The notes under the pieces: generated by a model
Databases searched by the model: none
Seen by the model: the letters and a program-made list of their open reading frames with translations, nothing else
Told to the model about the DNA's origin: nothing
Origin: Drosophila pseudoobscura
Taxonomy: Eukaryota > Arthropoda > Insecta > Diptera > Drosophilidae
Length of the DNA: 64,000 nt
Direction of reading: 5' to 3'
NCBI RefSeq assembly: GCF_009870125.1
Contig: NC_046683.1
Span: 40,687,869 to 40,751,868 of the forward strand
Part shown: positions 50,859 through 63,879 of the stretch, piece by piece
How positions within the stretch are numbered: the first letter of the stretch is position 1
Layout of the letters: the number at the start of each line of letters is the position of its first letter
Program-made: the position numbers and the translations under genes

Positions 50859-53800
50859 CGTTCATAAAGCGAAAGAGAGAGAAAGGTTTGAGCATTCACT
50901 TCCCTCTCACGATCAATGAGAGCAATGATCCAAAGTTTTCCCTGTGAATCTTGTTAACCCCTCCCAACTGAGTGGTCCAATCATATAGAGAAGTACATGC
51001 CTCGCTTGTAATGGACATGGGCATTTTTTGTATGGGCAACCATAAATCTGCAATTGCAAGAGTAATATGTGGCCATTCCTTTATGGAGCCCCGGCAGATG
51101 AGCTGCGGCAAGCAGAGGATAGGGAGGATGGATGTGAGGAAGAGCATTAAAATATGTAACAGGCTGTTGCAACAGCCTTCACTGTTGCAAGCCTCGCCTG
51201 GCATTACAGTCGAGCTCCAGCTACAGCTACAGCTACAGCTGCAACTGCGGCAGTTGATGACTTTAGTGGTGCCAGCTGTTGGCGACTTCACACGTGCAGC
51301 TTCTTAATTATGCATGTCTACAGCTGCAGCGTACACCTGTATATATGTATGTATGCACCAGCAACAGTGCAATAGTGCAACAGTGCAACAGTGCCACAGA
51401 GAGTGTGTGGATTGTGGGTCTGCATGATGCATTTACATGCATGAGCTATGGAGAGCTATGGAGCTGACGCCACGCTCGGTCTAGGTCTGGGTCTGTGCGG
51501 GGTCTGGGTATATATTTATTAAACCATTCTGTCAAAAGAAATCATAATAAATACAATAAAAAGTCATAAATGAATAAATTATAAACTTTTTTGCTCATGA
51601 GGCTCATAAATAAATAAATAAGTAATTCTAGAGTTGCGAGTAAATTATTTTCCGGCCCTCAAACGGCATGGCATGCATGCCACATACAGTTGCAATCACA
51701 CTCTGTGGCTGAGTACCAGTCAGAACGGAACTGAGAATGCCTGATACTCATACTACTCGGCCCCAGGTGCGTACCCAGGTGCGTTTGCTCGAATAGTACA
51801 CACGCTGATCATGATTTTGGAATTGTCAACTATCTAAAATTAGGACTGTCGTCTCTCAGCTTCCATCTCTCTGCCTCCCAGCCTCTTGGCTCCTCTGCTC
51901 CCGGTCTAGTCTTTCGCAATGCCATTTTGACAATCAAGCCGAATGGAGGAATGGCCAATGAAATACATTTTGCGCGCGCTCAATAAAAGTTTATAAATAA
52001 ATGTATAGATAATTCTTGTTTCAGCGAAACTTATTTTTATTCATTTCGTAAGTACATGAAGCGCTCTCTGCCATGAATGATGGTCTCAGTCAGTTCCATA
52101 TTTTTGGGTCGAAGGCCTATTTGTAGATCACTGGGAATTTCCTTGGCCGTAAATATTTTTTACGATCTATTCTCATCTAGTCCCCCTGTACCGCTGCTTA
52201 GAGAAGACCACGAATGAAGAATAAAGTGGACCTCTGTACACAATCTCTCAGTCTACCCATGACCATGGTCTGCTAATTGTTTATGTTTATCATAATGTTT
52301 ATACAGTCTGCGGCGGCAATTACTTCAATTGTTTATGGACCATTTTAGTGCATTCTAAGTGGTAAACAGAACCGACCAGGCACCCTAACCGAATTGATAA
52401 TTATAATCGAGGCAATTAAACTTGGGGATTTGTGATCTTCAGAGATGTGTATTCATTGCTGCTCACTTGGCCATGGGAATCGATAGATTCGATGGAGTCT
52501 ATGGAAAATGTGTTCATATGCGGCTTGAATCAGTTCCAAATTTGTAATCTTCCCGTTAAGGACAAAAGGATTAAGAGTTAGCGGAATCAGAGACTGAACA
52601 GTCTGAACAGCCTGAACTGTGGAGTGTTCGAATATCCGGAATATCCGGCAATCAAATAAAAATAAATTCATTTAAATTGCGAACCACAAAGAACACACAG
52701 AATACACAGAACACACAGAACAACTAAAGGGGAATTTTTGGTGTTTTTCTGACCAAAGAGCAAAGGGAAGATAAAATGGAAAGGTTGAAACCTGCGAGTG
52801 AGCAAGGGAATGGATTATTTTAAATGCATTTGATACATTTTCCGCACTGAAGGGATTCCGCACCCCTCTACCCTGCCATCCACCAAGCAATTAAGATGAG
52901 AAGCATATGCCCATTTATTCCAAAAATTATTTCCTGCTTAAAGTTTCTTGTAATTTAATGCAGCCATCCCAAGTTCAAGCCCAAGCCCAAGCCCAAGCCA
53001 CAGATGCAAATAGTAGTTGCCGGAAAAGGACCAATTCCATTTCCATTCTGCATGCGGCCTACAATCTGAAAAAGTCCACAGACCCCATAATAGGATAGGG
53101 GGCAGGGTACCAGGGTACCAGGGTACCAGGGTACCAAGGATCGTGCTCCGTGAGTTGTTCAAAGGACTTTAAGTTGATTTAGTATCTGCAGACAGTTGGT
53201 CGGTTATTACACGCACCCAAATGGCGGGATCAGGATATGCCGTATGCCGTATGCCGTATGAGGGAACGAAGATGGTGACGACGATGGAACTACGAGAGTG
53301 GAGAGTGCGATATAAACTCCATTGGAGTTGCAGGGGCATCAGCATCACGTACGCCACGTTACACATACAGTTGCCGCTTACAGTTACTTAATTTGGATGC
53401 TTCCGCTTTTGCTTTTTGCGCTGGAGCAGCTTGGAAGTTCTCCTGTTCTCTGTTTTTACACGTTTTTTACGGTGTTAGTACCCGTGCATAAGTTCGCCGC
53501 TGCACATTTTTCCGTTTACATTGTGAAAGTCATAGGAAATAAGTGTCCAAGTCGTGCGTACTCAAGATATACTACTATAAACTACGGGTATGTGTAGGTG
53601 TGGCAGAGTGCCATAGAAAGTGGCGCAGCTCAGAAGAAAAGAGGATAAGGGATCGTATCTGATATGTTTGCGGATATAAGTGCATTGACAAATCGAACTG
53701 CCCAGCATGCCCCGGAAAACGCAGTTAATCCAGGCACAAGGACATCTGGCTAAAGTGGCATCTGTATGCGTACAGTGGATTTATGTAGTGTGCGGACGTG

Positions 53801-56800
53801 TGGACCCCCTCGGAAACGGCAACTTATGAAGTTGCTTAAAAGTCCTTGGCAGTGGGTAATTAAAAGCGAAATGGGCTTATTTCGAGCCATGCCCTGGCGA
53901 CAGCCTTCCCAGTCCCAGTCCCCGTCTCTGTCTATGTCTCTGTCCACATTCGGAGCAGACCATACCGAACCAGGCCGGACCGCTGGATTCGGGTTCGCTG
54001 TCGGCAAGGATGTCAGAGATAGAAACAGGTGCGGGCCGGCCCCCATACCGAGGCGGTCCGAGACTTGGTTTGACTCGTTTATAGAAATAAACTCGTAAAT
54101 GGAAAGTATTGCATTGTCCTGCTATTAAGTTATCAACAACGACGGGGACCCAAAACATAGACGCAGAATGAAACACGGACACAGACATGGACACAGATGG
54201 AGACCCACATATATGCATATGTGACCAGCCAAAGGGTTGTACTAGCTCGACTCTATTGAGGTTGTGCCGGCTGTGCTGGGTCACGTTCCGGACTAGGGCA
54301 TGGGCATGGGCATGGGCCCTAATACTGGCCGAGGACCTAGTCCTAGTCGTAGTCGTAGTCGTGGTCGTGGTTGTGGAATAATGCTCCAGCTCCAGCTCTG
54401 ACTCCGGCTCCAACTCCGACTCCGACTCCGAGTCTGGCATACAGCAGTTTCATATTTCGTTACAATTTCATGTTGTGTTTCGGGTTTCGGGAAGGTGGTT
54501 GTAGTTGCCACATTTAATGGCGCTCGTACGTTTTTGGTAAGCACTGGCAAACCAGAGCAGACAACACTTGTTGTCATTGTTGTACGTATGTATATTGTTA
54601 TGTCCTTGTTGCCGCCTGCAGGACATTTTTATTCCAATCATGCGTAAGTGCCGTAGGGACGCTAAAACCTTAAATTTCCAGCCCCACCCCACACATGTGA
54701 AAGTACGTAAACTAATATCTTTCACTCCTCTACAAGCCCTTGGCTATGGCCTCTGGCCTAGCCATTACAGTGGTATACAAACGCTGTTGTGCAAAAACTA
54801 TAGCAGATCACTGTAGATCACTGCAGTCTATGTGGTCCTACCATCTTATGGAGATCTTAAACATTCACAGCTCGCTTGAAAAGTGTTCCAGTTGCTTTTT
54901 TCCGCGGACTAGCACCATTTATAGCATGCTTCATAGCGAAAAGATTGTAGATCAGTTATCACTGATATCTTAGTTTCTGCACCCATTTCGAAAGCACAAA
55001 ATCAAGCAAACATAAATACGTAAATAAATGTTTTACTTCAATTCAATATAGAATGGAAGCAGAGAGTAATTAATGTTTGTTTTTTTTAGAGGCACTGAGA
55101 AGAATAAATGCCCCCCCAGCGGGGACTATGACATACGTAATATGCGTAATACTTATATACTCAAGGAGAGCCCCGATCTTCGATCTCTGACCTTCACAAT
55201 TTCAAAGAGAAACACTGCTGATCAGCACTAGTCACAATGGGAAAACTCAGATCTCACGACACGTCACAGATAGCACCGAGGCACCGAGGCACCAAACACA
55301 AAACATAAAGCACAGAAAAAGAGCACAGACACTTACAAACAATTATTGTTTTTTGAAACCGCTGTGGGCAGTCTTCAGAATAAATCTTTGGGAAACTAGA
55401 AATTGGTCTTTGTGGATTTTTACGCCAAAATGCCGCTGCCGTATGCGCGTACGGGGTACCGTACTCGTACACGCTTGCACAACAACTGATGGCAGAATCA
55501 GTTTGCCGGAATGTTAGCCATTCCGTCCGTTTAAGATACGGTGTAGCAGCGGCAGCCAGTCGCCGCTGTTTCTGCTGCCGCCGGTGGCTGATGTTCGGGT
55601 CCATAAAGCTTTTGCCGAACAACCTTCCAAAGTTTCACTCAAACATGGGTTGGCTGTGGCAAGTAGCTCGTTTCTCGTATCTCGGTTGCTCGGTTGCTCG
55701 GTTGCTCGTCCCCGGCCACGGCCTCGTCTTTGCTCGGGACCACTCGACCCGACCGAGTGGCACGGCCCCCTCAGGTTTGTTTACGTTTTCCGTACCGAGC
55801 ACATGGCTCAGGTGCCCGATGGATGCATGCAACACGTGGGTGGTACTACCCGTACAATGCCCACGTGTTGCTATTTATAATAATAGGCTGCTTTGCCAGC
55901 TCCCCTGTGGCTGGATTCGACCATATGTAGATACCTCTTCTTCGAGCACCAGTTTTCCTTCCTTGACCGAAAATAGGCATACGGCCATATCTGCATCTGA
56001 ATTTGTATCTGGATGTGCATCTGGATCTGGATCTGGATGGGACTTCCCCTTCCGAACTGGAATTGAAATATGTACATAAGTATGGTCTGCTGCACCGATT
56101 TCACATGTTGTGGCCATCCATTGGCATATCTGCTTGCGCTATTTCGTTAACTCCTTAAGCTCCATTTGAGTGGGCCCGGATATACATACGTATAACTCTG
56201 CTCCGCTCCACTCCACTCCAAGCCGGGTATGGACGGGTGTGTGGGTATGAGGAAAACTTGATTAAAGTTTCGCCAGAATGCGTAAATTATTCATTGTGCT
56301 CTTATTCTCGCATGTGTATGGGGGAGAGTGGGTGTAATAAGCCTTCGGTTTGTACACTCAGCCATGGGATTCAAAAAGGAGGAGTGTGCTTGGGATGGCT
56401 TTTGCTCTTTTCTACTTTTCTAACTTGGACTGCCCGCCCCCCGCTTTCATTCTCTTCCCATTCCCATTCCTATGCCCCTACCCATGCCCATGTGTATTTA
56501 TAAATTAAAAGCGTGTTCATCTTTGGCCAAAGTTCATAATTTTTGCGCCTTCATTAGGAACATGCTCGCAGGGGCAGAGACCGCCTGCCATGACAGCCAC
56601 ACACACACACGCCCTCTTACTCATACTCATTCCCATACTCATACCCCATATATATGTATGTATGTACACACTTATGTATGGGGTCCTGGTCCTTCTAATT
56701 GTCTTTGCCAACAGCTGCTGCTCGCAGGCTCGCTGGTCGTCGTCGTCGTCGTCGTCGTCGTTTCCGTTGAGAAGGAGGAGGGTCAGGTGCGGAACAGCGT

Positions 56801-57980
56801 CCAGGCGGGTCTCGGGTCTCGGGCCACGGTCCTAAAATCGTTCCCAACGGATCTGGCGACGCAACTTCTGCCGCAAATGTATTTGGGCGATCTCAGGACA
56901 CACATCCTAAGTACGCTCCTCGCTTTCCTGCTGGCCTGCTTTCCGACCTCGATGCTTGGCAACAAACATTGGGCAAAAAACAAAAACGCTGGACGTATTC
57001 GTACCGCCCAGCCCTACCACTTGTCTTTGACGTTGTGTATTGTTAAAAGCTGCGGCCACTTTTTCCAGCTGCTCTGCACGTCCCTTCATATGTGGAAATG
57101 TGTTGGTGTGTGTGGGTGGTGCCCCAAAATGCTTTTGTAGTGCTCTCCACACGTTTCCAAGAAGGAACATCGCAGTCAAAGTCACAGTCACAGTCGAAGT
57201 CGCACCCGCTGGCAGTCATTGTGGAAATTTAAGTTGGTACGCCCCAAATGCCGTCGAACCCCCCACTCTATGCCTCAGTCCCCACCACACCCCCATTCCA
57301 TGCATTAAAACGCTGCAACCACTGTAAACCTACCTTACCCCGACGCCACACCACCCACACATGTTAATTGTTCTCCAAAACGGGGGCACGGGTGCCAGGT
57401 TTTGGTTCGTTGGAACAGTTGTCGTCCCCCTCACTATGTCGCCTGTCCTTTTATGAATTTATAATATTAAAACTTGTTTTCAACTGGATTTGGCTCTTGG
57501 ATTTGGCAGCAGAATGCCCCAACTGGAAAAATAATGAGGCAGCCCCTGCCACATACCCAAAGTATTTATAAGATGACGCCCCACACTTTGGCACTGGCAG
57601 TTCGGCACTGCTATTGTTGATCATGCTCTATGTGAATTGTGGACCAATTCCCCATTATTCTTGATGCACTCCTACATTTTCCATCAGGAAGGAACTCGAA
57701 CTTTGTAGGGAACTCGATTGGCATACATTTTTTTTAAATCTAAGAGTAGCTATTCGATTGTAAGAGATTTTTTCTCTGGGCTCTCCCGGTTCTTCTACCT
57801 TCCACTTTGGCTGGGATCCAATTCTGGAGAACTAATCCGGAGAACTGTGGCACTTGCACTATTATTTTAGGTCTCTCCCTTTTTTTTTTGGCAATTTCTG
57901 TCTTCCATCAATTGGTTAACACACAAGATGAAATATATTGTCAAATAAATGTGAAATTATTAAGGTGAAATAATGCGTTG
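50859..57980. other. Upstream region of the sarcoglycan gene, no gene seen
   Basis: No coding exon is supported. The region may hold a non-coding first exon of the minus-strand sarcoglycan gene. Structured parts: AGCTAC repeat at about 51,213-51,242, an eight-base AGGGTACC tandem repeat at 53,104-53,136, GGATCT/GGATGT units at about 55,998-56,040, and GTCGTC at about 56,737-56,763. Frames of 190-220 codons near 54.0, 55.5-56.1 and 56.5-57.1 kb run through these repeats and show no signal, domain or splice logic. Confidence 0.5.
53104..53136. repeat. AGGGTACC tandem repeat (8-bp unit, 4 copies)
   Basis: Four perfect head-to-tail copies of AGGGTACC, each carrying the palindrome GGTACC, ending in AAGG. 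Confidence 0.9.
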
Positions 57981-58250
57981 CTAACAATCATATAGCTTAA
58001 GAGAACTGGACGTGATATGCACACCTTGCGTAGGATATTCCCACATGGCGGGGCAGTGAAGCATCGATCTATGAACTCGTCCTTGCACACGCTGCGGTTT
58101 GACTCTCTTTTTCCAGCAGCTGTTTCTTAGGATCACCGCCGGATTCCGTAGCTCGGTGGATGCCAATGCTGCAGTAGTTGGATCCTTCTGTGTTGGATCG
58201 TCACTTGTGTCATTCGATGAGCAGGATGGTTTGCTGCTCTCGTTTCCCAT
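57981..58250 (-). CDS. Doubtful small gene or decayed copy, about 89 codons
   Basis: The ATG at 58,250 has a good context and begins MGNESSK, a possible N-myristoylation start. The frame runs 89 codons, first Ser/Thr/Asp-rich, then basic. In the second half a different frame reads SVCKDEFIDRCFTAPPCGN, which looks more protein-like and cysteine-spaced than the official one, and a third reads GDPKKQLLEKES between them. That pattern would fit a gene broken by two small indels, or coincidence. No poly(A) signal or splice sites were found. DINE copies lie to its right. No function is assigned. Confidence 0.3.
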   Translation of the reverse strand: MGNESSKPSCSSNDTSDDPTQKDPTTAALASTELRNPAVILRNSCWKKRVKPQRVQGRVHRSMLHCPAMWEYPTQGVHITSSSLKLYDC

Positions 58251-58413
58251 TTCGACAAACACAAGAAAAGGCTTTTTAAGCCAAAAAAAAAAGTAGTTAG
58301 CACTGCACTTTTCTATTAAATTAAAGAATATTGTTCATTCAATGGATATTGACTACAATTCAATTTGAAACTCATCTTTCTTTTTGTCAGTATTTGATTA
58401 TATGCTTTTATAA

Positions 58414-58668
58414 GGCAAGGGCAGCGGCTCTACTTTTATAACCTTTACTCAATTGGTGTATATGTAATTTTAGCATTTCGCTCACCTCCGCCAAGGGAAA
58501 CACACTGCACGAGGAAGAGTGTGTGAAAAAGAGGGCATGAGTAAGCTCGTGGAAGGCGTTGCGTAACGATTGAAATTTCCATTCTGATTCTGGTCGAAAA
58601 CTATTCCTTCTGTTTGTTCTTCCAATCCAAAACCAATATATCCCTAAACTCTTCGAGTATCGGGTATA
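58414..58668 (-). mobile_element. DINE-type element, internally deleted, both ends present
   Basis: On the minus strand it starts TATACCCGATACTCGAAGAG (58,668) and continues with CAGAAGGAATAGTTTTCGAC. It then jumps to the 3' part: ACGCAACGCCTTCCACGAGC, CACACACTCTTCCTCGTGC, CTTGGCGGAGGTGAGCG. It ends AGAGCCGCTGCCCTTGCC (58,414). At 255 bp it lacks the microsatellite and the CTATAAAAGCTAG modules. It is the only copy here with both the standard 5' and the GCCCTTGCC 3' end, so it defines the family's limits. Confidence 0.75.
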
Positions 58669-58915
58669 CCAAAAAGTTTATTAGATCCACCCACACAATA
58701 ATTGCGAATATCTTCCTAATAAGGTATTGTATATTTCTGGATGAATCAGAAATTCAGCAGTCACTGCAGAAGATCCTTTTCGGATCGCATTTTCCTTATG
58801 GTGACGGAAGGGACGTTTGTATGATGCCGTTTTTGTACTTATAATAAGTAAGACAATTACGAATGTAAAAACCAGCCGGAACTTTGTGAGTCGCAGCTAG
58901 GGCCGTAAGTCTCCA
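58669..58915. other. Spacer between two DINE copies
   Basis: No similarity to the DINE blocks and no supported gene. It includes TTCAGCAGTCACTGCAG and an AT-rich right half. Confidence 0.4.
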
Positions 58916-59247
58916 CTTATGCCCGATACTGAGTCAGTGTGGCACCCCTCCGACAGTGAGAGCACACTGCACGAGGAAGAGTGTGTGAAAGAGAGAGGCA
59001 GACAGAATGAGTAAGCGCGTGGAAGGCTTGGCGTAGCCACTGCAAATTGTTTCGTTCATTCTGGCTATTCAGATCCATCCAATCTGATCCAGATTCGACA
59101 ATCTGGTAGATAGTCATTCTCTTTAGTTCTTCGTTCAAAATTGTGGATTCCACAGATATTCGTCGAAATTTTGCGTCAAGCAAGTCGTACGGGCAGAGGG
59201 ACAGACAGACATGGCTATATCGACTCGGCTATTGAGTCTAGTATAGG
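58916..59247 (-). repeat. DINE-type element, minus strand, 5' truncated
   Basis: On the minus strand: CAATAGCCGAGTCGATATAG, a short TGTCTGTCTGTCC microsatellite, GTGGAATCCACAATTTTG, ATCTGGATCAGATTGGATGG, CAGTGGCTACGCCAAGCC, CACACACTCTTCCTCGTGC, and an end near CTGACTCAGTATCGGGC. The block order equals that of the copies at 7.5 and 31.0 kb. The TATACCC start is missing. It lies in the same orientation as the copy 250 bp to its left. Confidence 0.7.
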
Positions 59248-62200
59248 GAATTAAAGGAAAGCGATGCAGCTTTTAAGACACACGGACCGGCTGAAAAAAA
59301 GACTGGCTGAATACAAGGCGCATTACAGTGATCCTCATGAAGAAGAGCCAAAAAAGGGCAAAAATATACAGTGTCTGCGATTGCCAAACTATTGTCTGCC
59401 GCAGGTATTCCCCTGATTGGACACATACGAGTACATATGTTCATTTGTTGGTGTTCGAAGGACCGAATGCAGAGCAAATATTCGTGCGTCACTTGTGTCC
59501 TGCATATTCACACCCAGCATATGTATAGTAGTATCTGCTGTGTCGTAGCTGGAATACGGTCTCCTGTCTCCGGGAGCCCATGTGGACGTGGACGCCGGCA
59601 ACGAGACCGGATACACGATGTTGTGGCTGGCGTGGCTCGGAGTTGTGCAAACAACCATAAATAAAGCAAGCAATCAAACATACTGTTGTCCTCTGATTAT
59701 CCTAATTTGTATGCCAGAATTTGACACATGACAATTGACACTGGTTACAATAGTAACAACATCAACGGCAATAGCAACAGCAACAGCAACAACGCAAACT
59801 TGCGCACATATTTGGCAATCATTTATTTTAGAGCCAATTGAATTTTAAGTAGTCAAACATGCATATGACATACCAACGAAGGACCACACAGGTCCGTACG
59901 TACACACATTTACGCATGACAATGCATTGCGACATACAAGCATACACATGCGAGTATTTGCGTGTAGTTGTGTGCACACATTTCAATGTCTGTGTATGCG
60001 GCCTCTCGATAAAAATGCTTCACTGCAGCAATGGCTTCCGCCCCCCGACCCCCGACCCCCGTCCCCCGTCCCCCGTCCCCAGCAATAATTCGTTCAAAAC
60101 ACAGCCATAAATATGACTGCTAGAATTCATTGAATGGTTCTCTTTCATTGTTCCTTGCTATTGGGAAACGAAAATTAATTGGTTAAAGTAGTTGGCTTTA
60201 ATGTCGAGTAGAAGTAGGGCTTGAACTTTGCCCCTTTGTTCTGACCCCACCCATCACGAGTGGACACGAGTGTCGTGCGAGTGTCATCGCAGATTAATAC
60301 TTGAATTGATGGGGGAGACTTCGGCAGTTTTATTATCATGGCCACTAGTCACGAAGGAGCTCACTCGATGTTGCCTTCAATAGTTTTTTGCTGAAATTTC
60401 AGCTGTCTAGCTGCAGTCCAGGGGCCCTGTCAACGGCAAGCAAAGAGCTTCAGAGGTGAATCACATCATAAAATAGACAACCAGCCAGATTGATTGAGAG
60501 GTAGACTATCTCCGACGCGCCGTCGAGCTATGCCCTAGTCACTAGTCCGTCCGTCCCTCAGTTGTTTCAATCTGAGTGCGAATGCAAAGTTATTGTTGTC
60601 GCAGTTGTTGTTTTCGATGGCTTCAGTTAAACGGCTTTGGCGGGAGCATCAGCATCAGCATCAGCGACAGCATCAACATCCACATCAGCGCCAAGCACCA
60701 GGCACCTGGCACCAGGCACCTGCACCAGCAGACGTCGTCATCCTCATCATGATGCGGAGCGTTGGTCTCTCCTTCCTGTTCCTGTTGCTCTTCCTGCCAC
60801 ACAGCCGGTACATGCCGTAGGGCACCAAAAATCAACCAACTAACAATGGCAAAGCGTCGACGCGAAGTATCGCGACCCATCTACGTTGGCTTTCTTTTTC
60901 TGCAGCAGCAGCAGCAGCATCAGCTCCTGCTTCCATTGCATCGGCTGGGGCTGGGGCTGGGGCAGGGGCATGCCCAGGCAAAGCGAGAGTCCATGAATAA
61001 TTCCACTTTGTATTTTTCATTTTTGCTGCCAGTGTAACATACATACATCACGGTAACAGCGTCAACGACAGACGACAGCACACAGCAATTGGCTTTGATA
61101 GAGTTTGCTGCCCGGTCGGACAGTCGGCAGCCGGGCCGGGCCGGGCTGTGCCGGGCCTGGACGATGACGATTCGGACAACACATTTTGGGGTTTGCTTTA
61201 TCCACTTATTAATTAATAACAAATCATAGGCCACCCCCATTTGCCCGGCACAGTTAATCTCGCCACACATGCATATGGCTTGTTCGTTAGTCGCAGCCCC
61301 AGCCCCTTGCCCTTTGCCCCTTGCCCCTTAAATAAGGGCACATTGCTTTCGGGCAGATCTATTCGGGGATACGTTTCCCGCACTACATATCCCAGAAAAT
61401 ACCCACGGTATGAACCGGGGTAATCTTTCCTGAGTAACGGGTATATCATAGTCGAATCAATCGCCTGCCAGTACTTGTACGGGCTGTTTATGGGCTGGCG
61501 TCTCTCTACACTTAAATAAACTTTTGTGTCAAAATTTTATCAATTATTCAGTTAAAATGCATTGCAAATCCCGTTAAAACACAGCCGCAGTAGAAGCAGC
61601 AGCAGAGGCATCAGCAATTTCAGGCAGCGACGACAATGACAATCACAACGGGGCACGGAAAAGGGCTGGCCAAATAAAAGATGAGGAAGAAACCATGTCA
61701 CTGGCCACACATATGGCCATTTGTCAATTGAATGATGGGAATATGAATTTATGGCATTAAAATCTTTTGGTTTTTCGGCCGTTTGGACGGACTCTGAAAG
61801 CAAAATGAAACCAAAATGAAAAAATAAATAAAAAAAGACCAAACCGGAAAACAAAAGAGACCGACATGATACGATTCGCAGGAGTAGGTCCCCCCCGAAC
61901 ATACATAGTTGGTAGTTGGTGTGAAAGCGGACAAAAGCTGACTAGGATCAAAGAGGGCCAACAGCAAAAGCGGCTTATTTGTAAAAACAAAAGCCAATAA
62001 AAAAAAAAAAACAAAAGTGGTGGCTCAATCCGACACACAGTGAATATAGTCAGCGATATGAACAAATGGCATTGTTCCATACAAGTCAACTGAAAATACA
62101 TACGATTGGCACACATTGTGCCACATTTGCCACCGCGCTGCGCACTGGATGCTTTTTTTGATGCCTGCCCCATTGATGTCACATTGTGTCAGCACTCAAT

Positions 62201-63798
62201 TCGCTCTATGCACCCGATTCACATTTTTCTTTGCGTGCGAGTAGTATATAAAGGAGTGGGATATATTGTGCATGCGTGCATACGTGCATACATATGTAAA
62301 GGATAAGAGACATTCCAATTAAGGTATATAGAAATAAGAAATTGCCTACGACCTTTCGAACTGTGCTTTGTTCGGGTGTGTTGCAGCTCGTGCTCTAATT
62401 AAACCTATTTAAGGACGTATTTTTAATATTTTCATAGTTTCTTTTGTTTCATTGTTAGCTACGCCTCTTAGACATCGAAATTTCACTTTTCTTTTATGAT
62501 ATTTTTGTCGCTTGCTGTTCGACTGGGGTTGGGGAAATCCACGGCTCTCATATGTACATACATACATATATCATCGTATCCATGTATCTATGTACTCAAA
62601 TTTATTTACATATGAATGCATTTATGTGTGTGGGTGTGTGGGTGTGTGTGGGACTGTGTCTGTGTGCATGTGCGACAGACAAGAGAACTTGTCTAAGCGA
62701 TTTTTGATTACACTTCCGACGGAAATTATCATATATCCTTCTGCTTGAATAATTTTCATGGAAATTCGCGACAAGGCGTCCAGAACGGTAACCAACTTTA
62801 CCATCAATACCGGCCTACCCCTCCTAGCCGCTCCCCAACCATCCGGTGCGCTACGCTTCTCGTCGTGCACCTGAACCTGGGGCTTGCCTCAGTTGCGAGT
62901 GTCATTTAGCTGAAACACAGTAGAACTTCAAATTGGAAAAGTCGATCTATTGAATTGGCAGATTTATATAAAATACACACAGAGAAGTCGATGCGAAACT
63001 GTGCACCAAACATCAAAAAACACAGAATGACAGTCAGTGGTAAGAGTAGGTCAGAGGGACAGATGGACCATCTGTCCAAGAGAAGCACGAAACCAGACAC
63101 TAATTAAAGGCATTTGTTGTAGCATTTTCATTCAATTAATTATTTCGACTATCAACGCTGTCAATCTTTTTATCAAGAAATCTGCCAAGCAGCAGCGGCA
63201 GCGGCAGCAGCAGCAGCCAAGGCCTGGCAGTCGCACCCGAACCCGCAGCCGTCTCAAAAGTATCCCTCCGGAGTATCCCCTCGTATTTGGTGAGTGTTTG
63301 GTGATGGCGCAAAAACTTGTTTGTTTTAGCAGGCAGGAGATACTAGCAGCCCGCCAGCCGACACTAGACAGCAGACAGCAGACAGCAGAAGGCCACAGTC
63401 TGGAGTCTGCAGTCTACAGTGGAACAGTGAGCCCCGTTGTTGGCGAATGGAAATACCAGCGGGAACAATGCTTTTGTATTACGCTTTGTAATGCGTTGAT
63501 CCCCCACCACTACGGCTGAGGCGAAGCGCTGAGAACATCTTCCTTTTGGACTCCTGGTTACTCCTAGTTACTCTTTCTGTTCTGTTCTGTTCTGTTCTGT
63601 TCGCTGTCCATCATCCGTCAGCCCTTTTCCATAGTTTCAGTTCTAGCAAATTGCCTTTTGTTGTTAATGGCCGGGGAGTTTGAGCAGGAAAATGCGCTGC
63701 GCGGATACACAATTCCATTCCCATTTCCATTCCTAATCCATGGGTATTATATAGAGTGTTAAGTGAGGTGGTATTTTCAAGCCAAATTACCAATTCAG
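59248..63798. other. Mostly non-coding; possible upstream exon of the right-edge gene
   Basis: No gene is firmly supported before 63.1 kb. At about 63,175-63,290 a stretch with CAG/GGC repeats ends in TATTTG followed by a consensus GTGAGT donor, preceded by a T-rich stretch and AG. It may be the exon before the one at 63,799. All three frames are open through part of it. One (ending ...SIPSYL) ends in phase with the next exon. Elsewhere: CAGCATCAG units near 60,645-60,670 and (TTCTG)n at about 63,576-63,601. Confidence 0.35.
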
Positions 63799-63879
63799 GC
63801 TTTAAGAGCACATCGATGCGATTTGCCCGATATTGCAGCTACATTATTGGATAATCCGCTGATTATGATGCAGTTGCAG
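63799..63879 (+). CDS. Probable internal exon (27 codons) of a gene running off the right edge
   Basis: Preceded by CAATTCAG and followed by GTACAC, this 81-base stretch is a multiple of three and open in only one frame, the one in phase at both ends. It reads ALRAHRCDLPDIAATL then LDNPLIMMQLQ, a varied composition typical of a folded or helical region and unlike the repeat-driven frames around it. Donor and acceptor are adequate rather than strong. I cannot name the protein. The start lies to the left, possibly through the 63.2 kb candidate exon, and the remainder lies beyond the window. Confidence 0.5.

Noticed and set aside
55489..56079. 196-codon plus-strand open frame
   Set aside because: Includes GGTTGCTC and GGATCT repeats, and shifting frames on both strands are equally open; no splice or domain support.
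56472..57140. 222-codon plus-strand open frame
   Set aside because: Contains His-Thr, Ser and Val runs from CACACA and GTCGTC repeats; no recognisable domain.
61431..61445. TGAGTAACGGGTATA, like a reversed DINE 5' end
   Set aside because: Only about 15 bases match; the adjoining sequence does not follow the DINE order, so too short to call.
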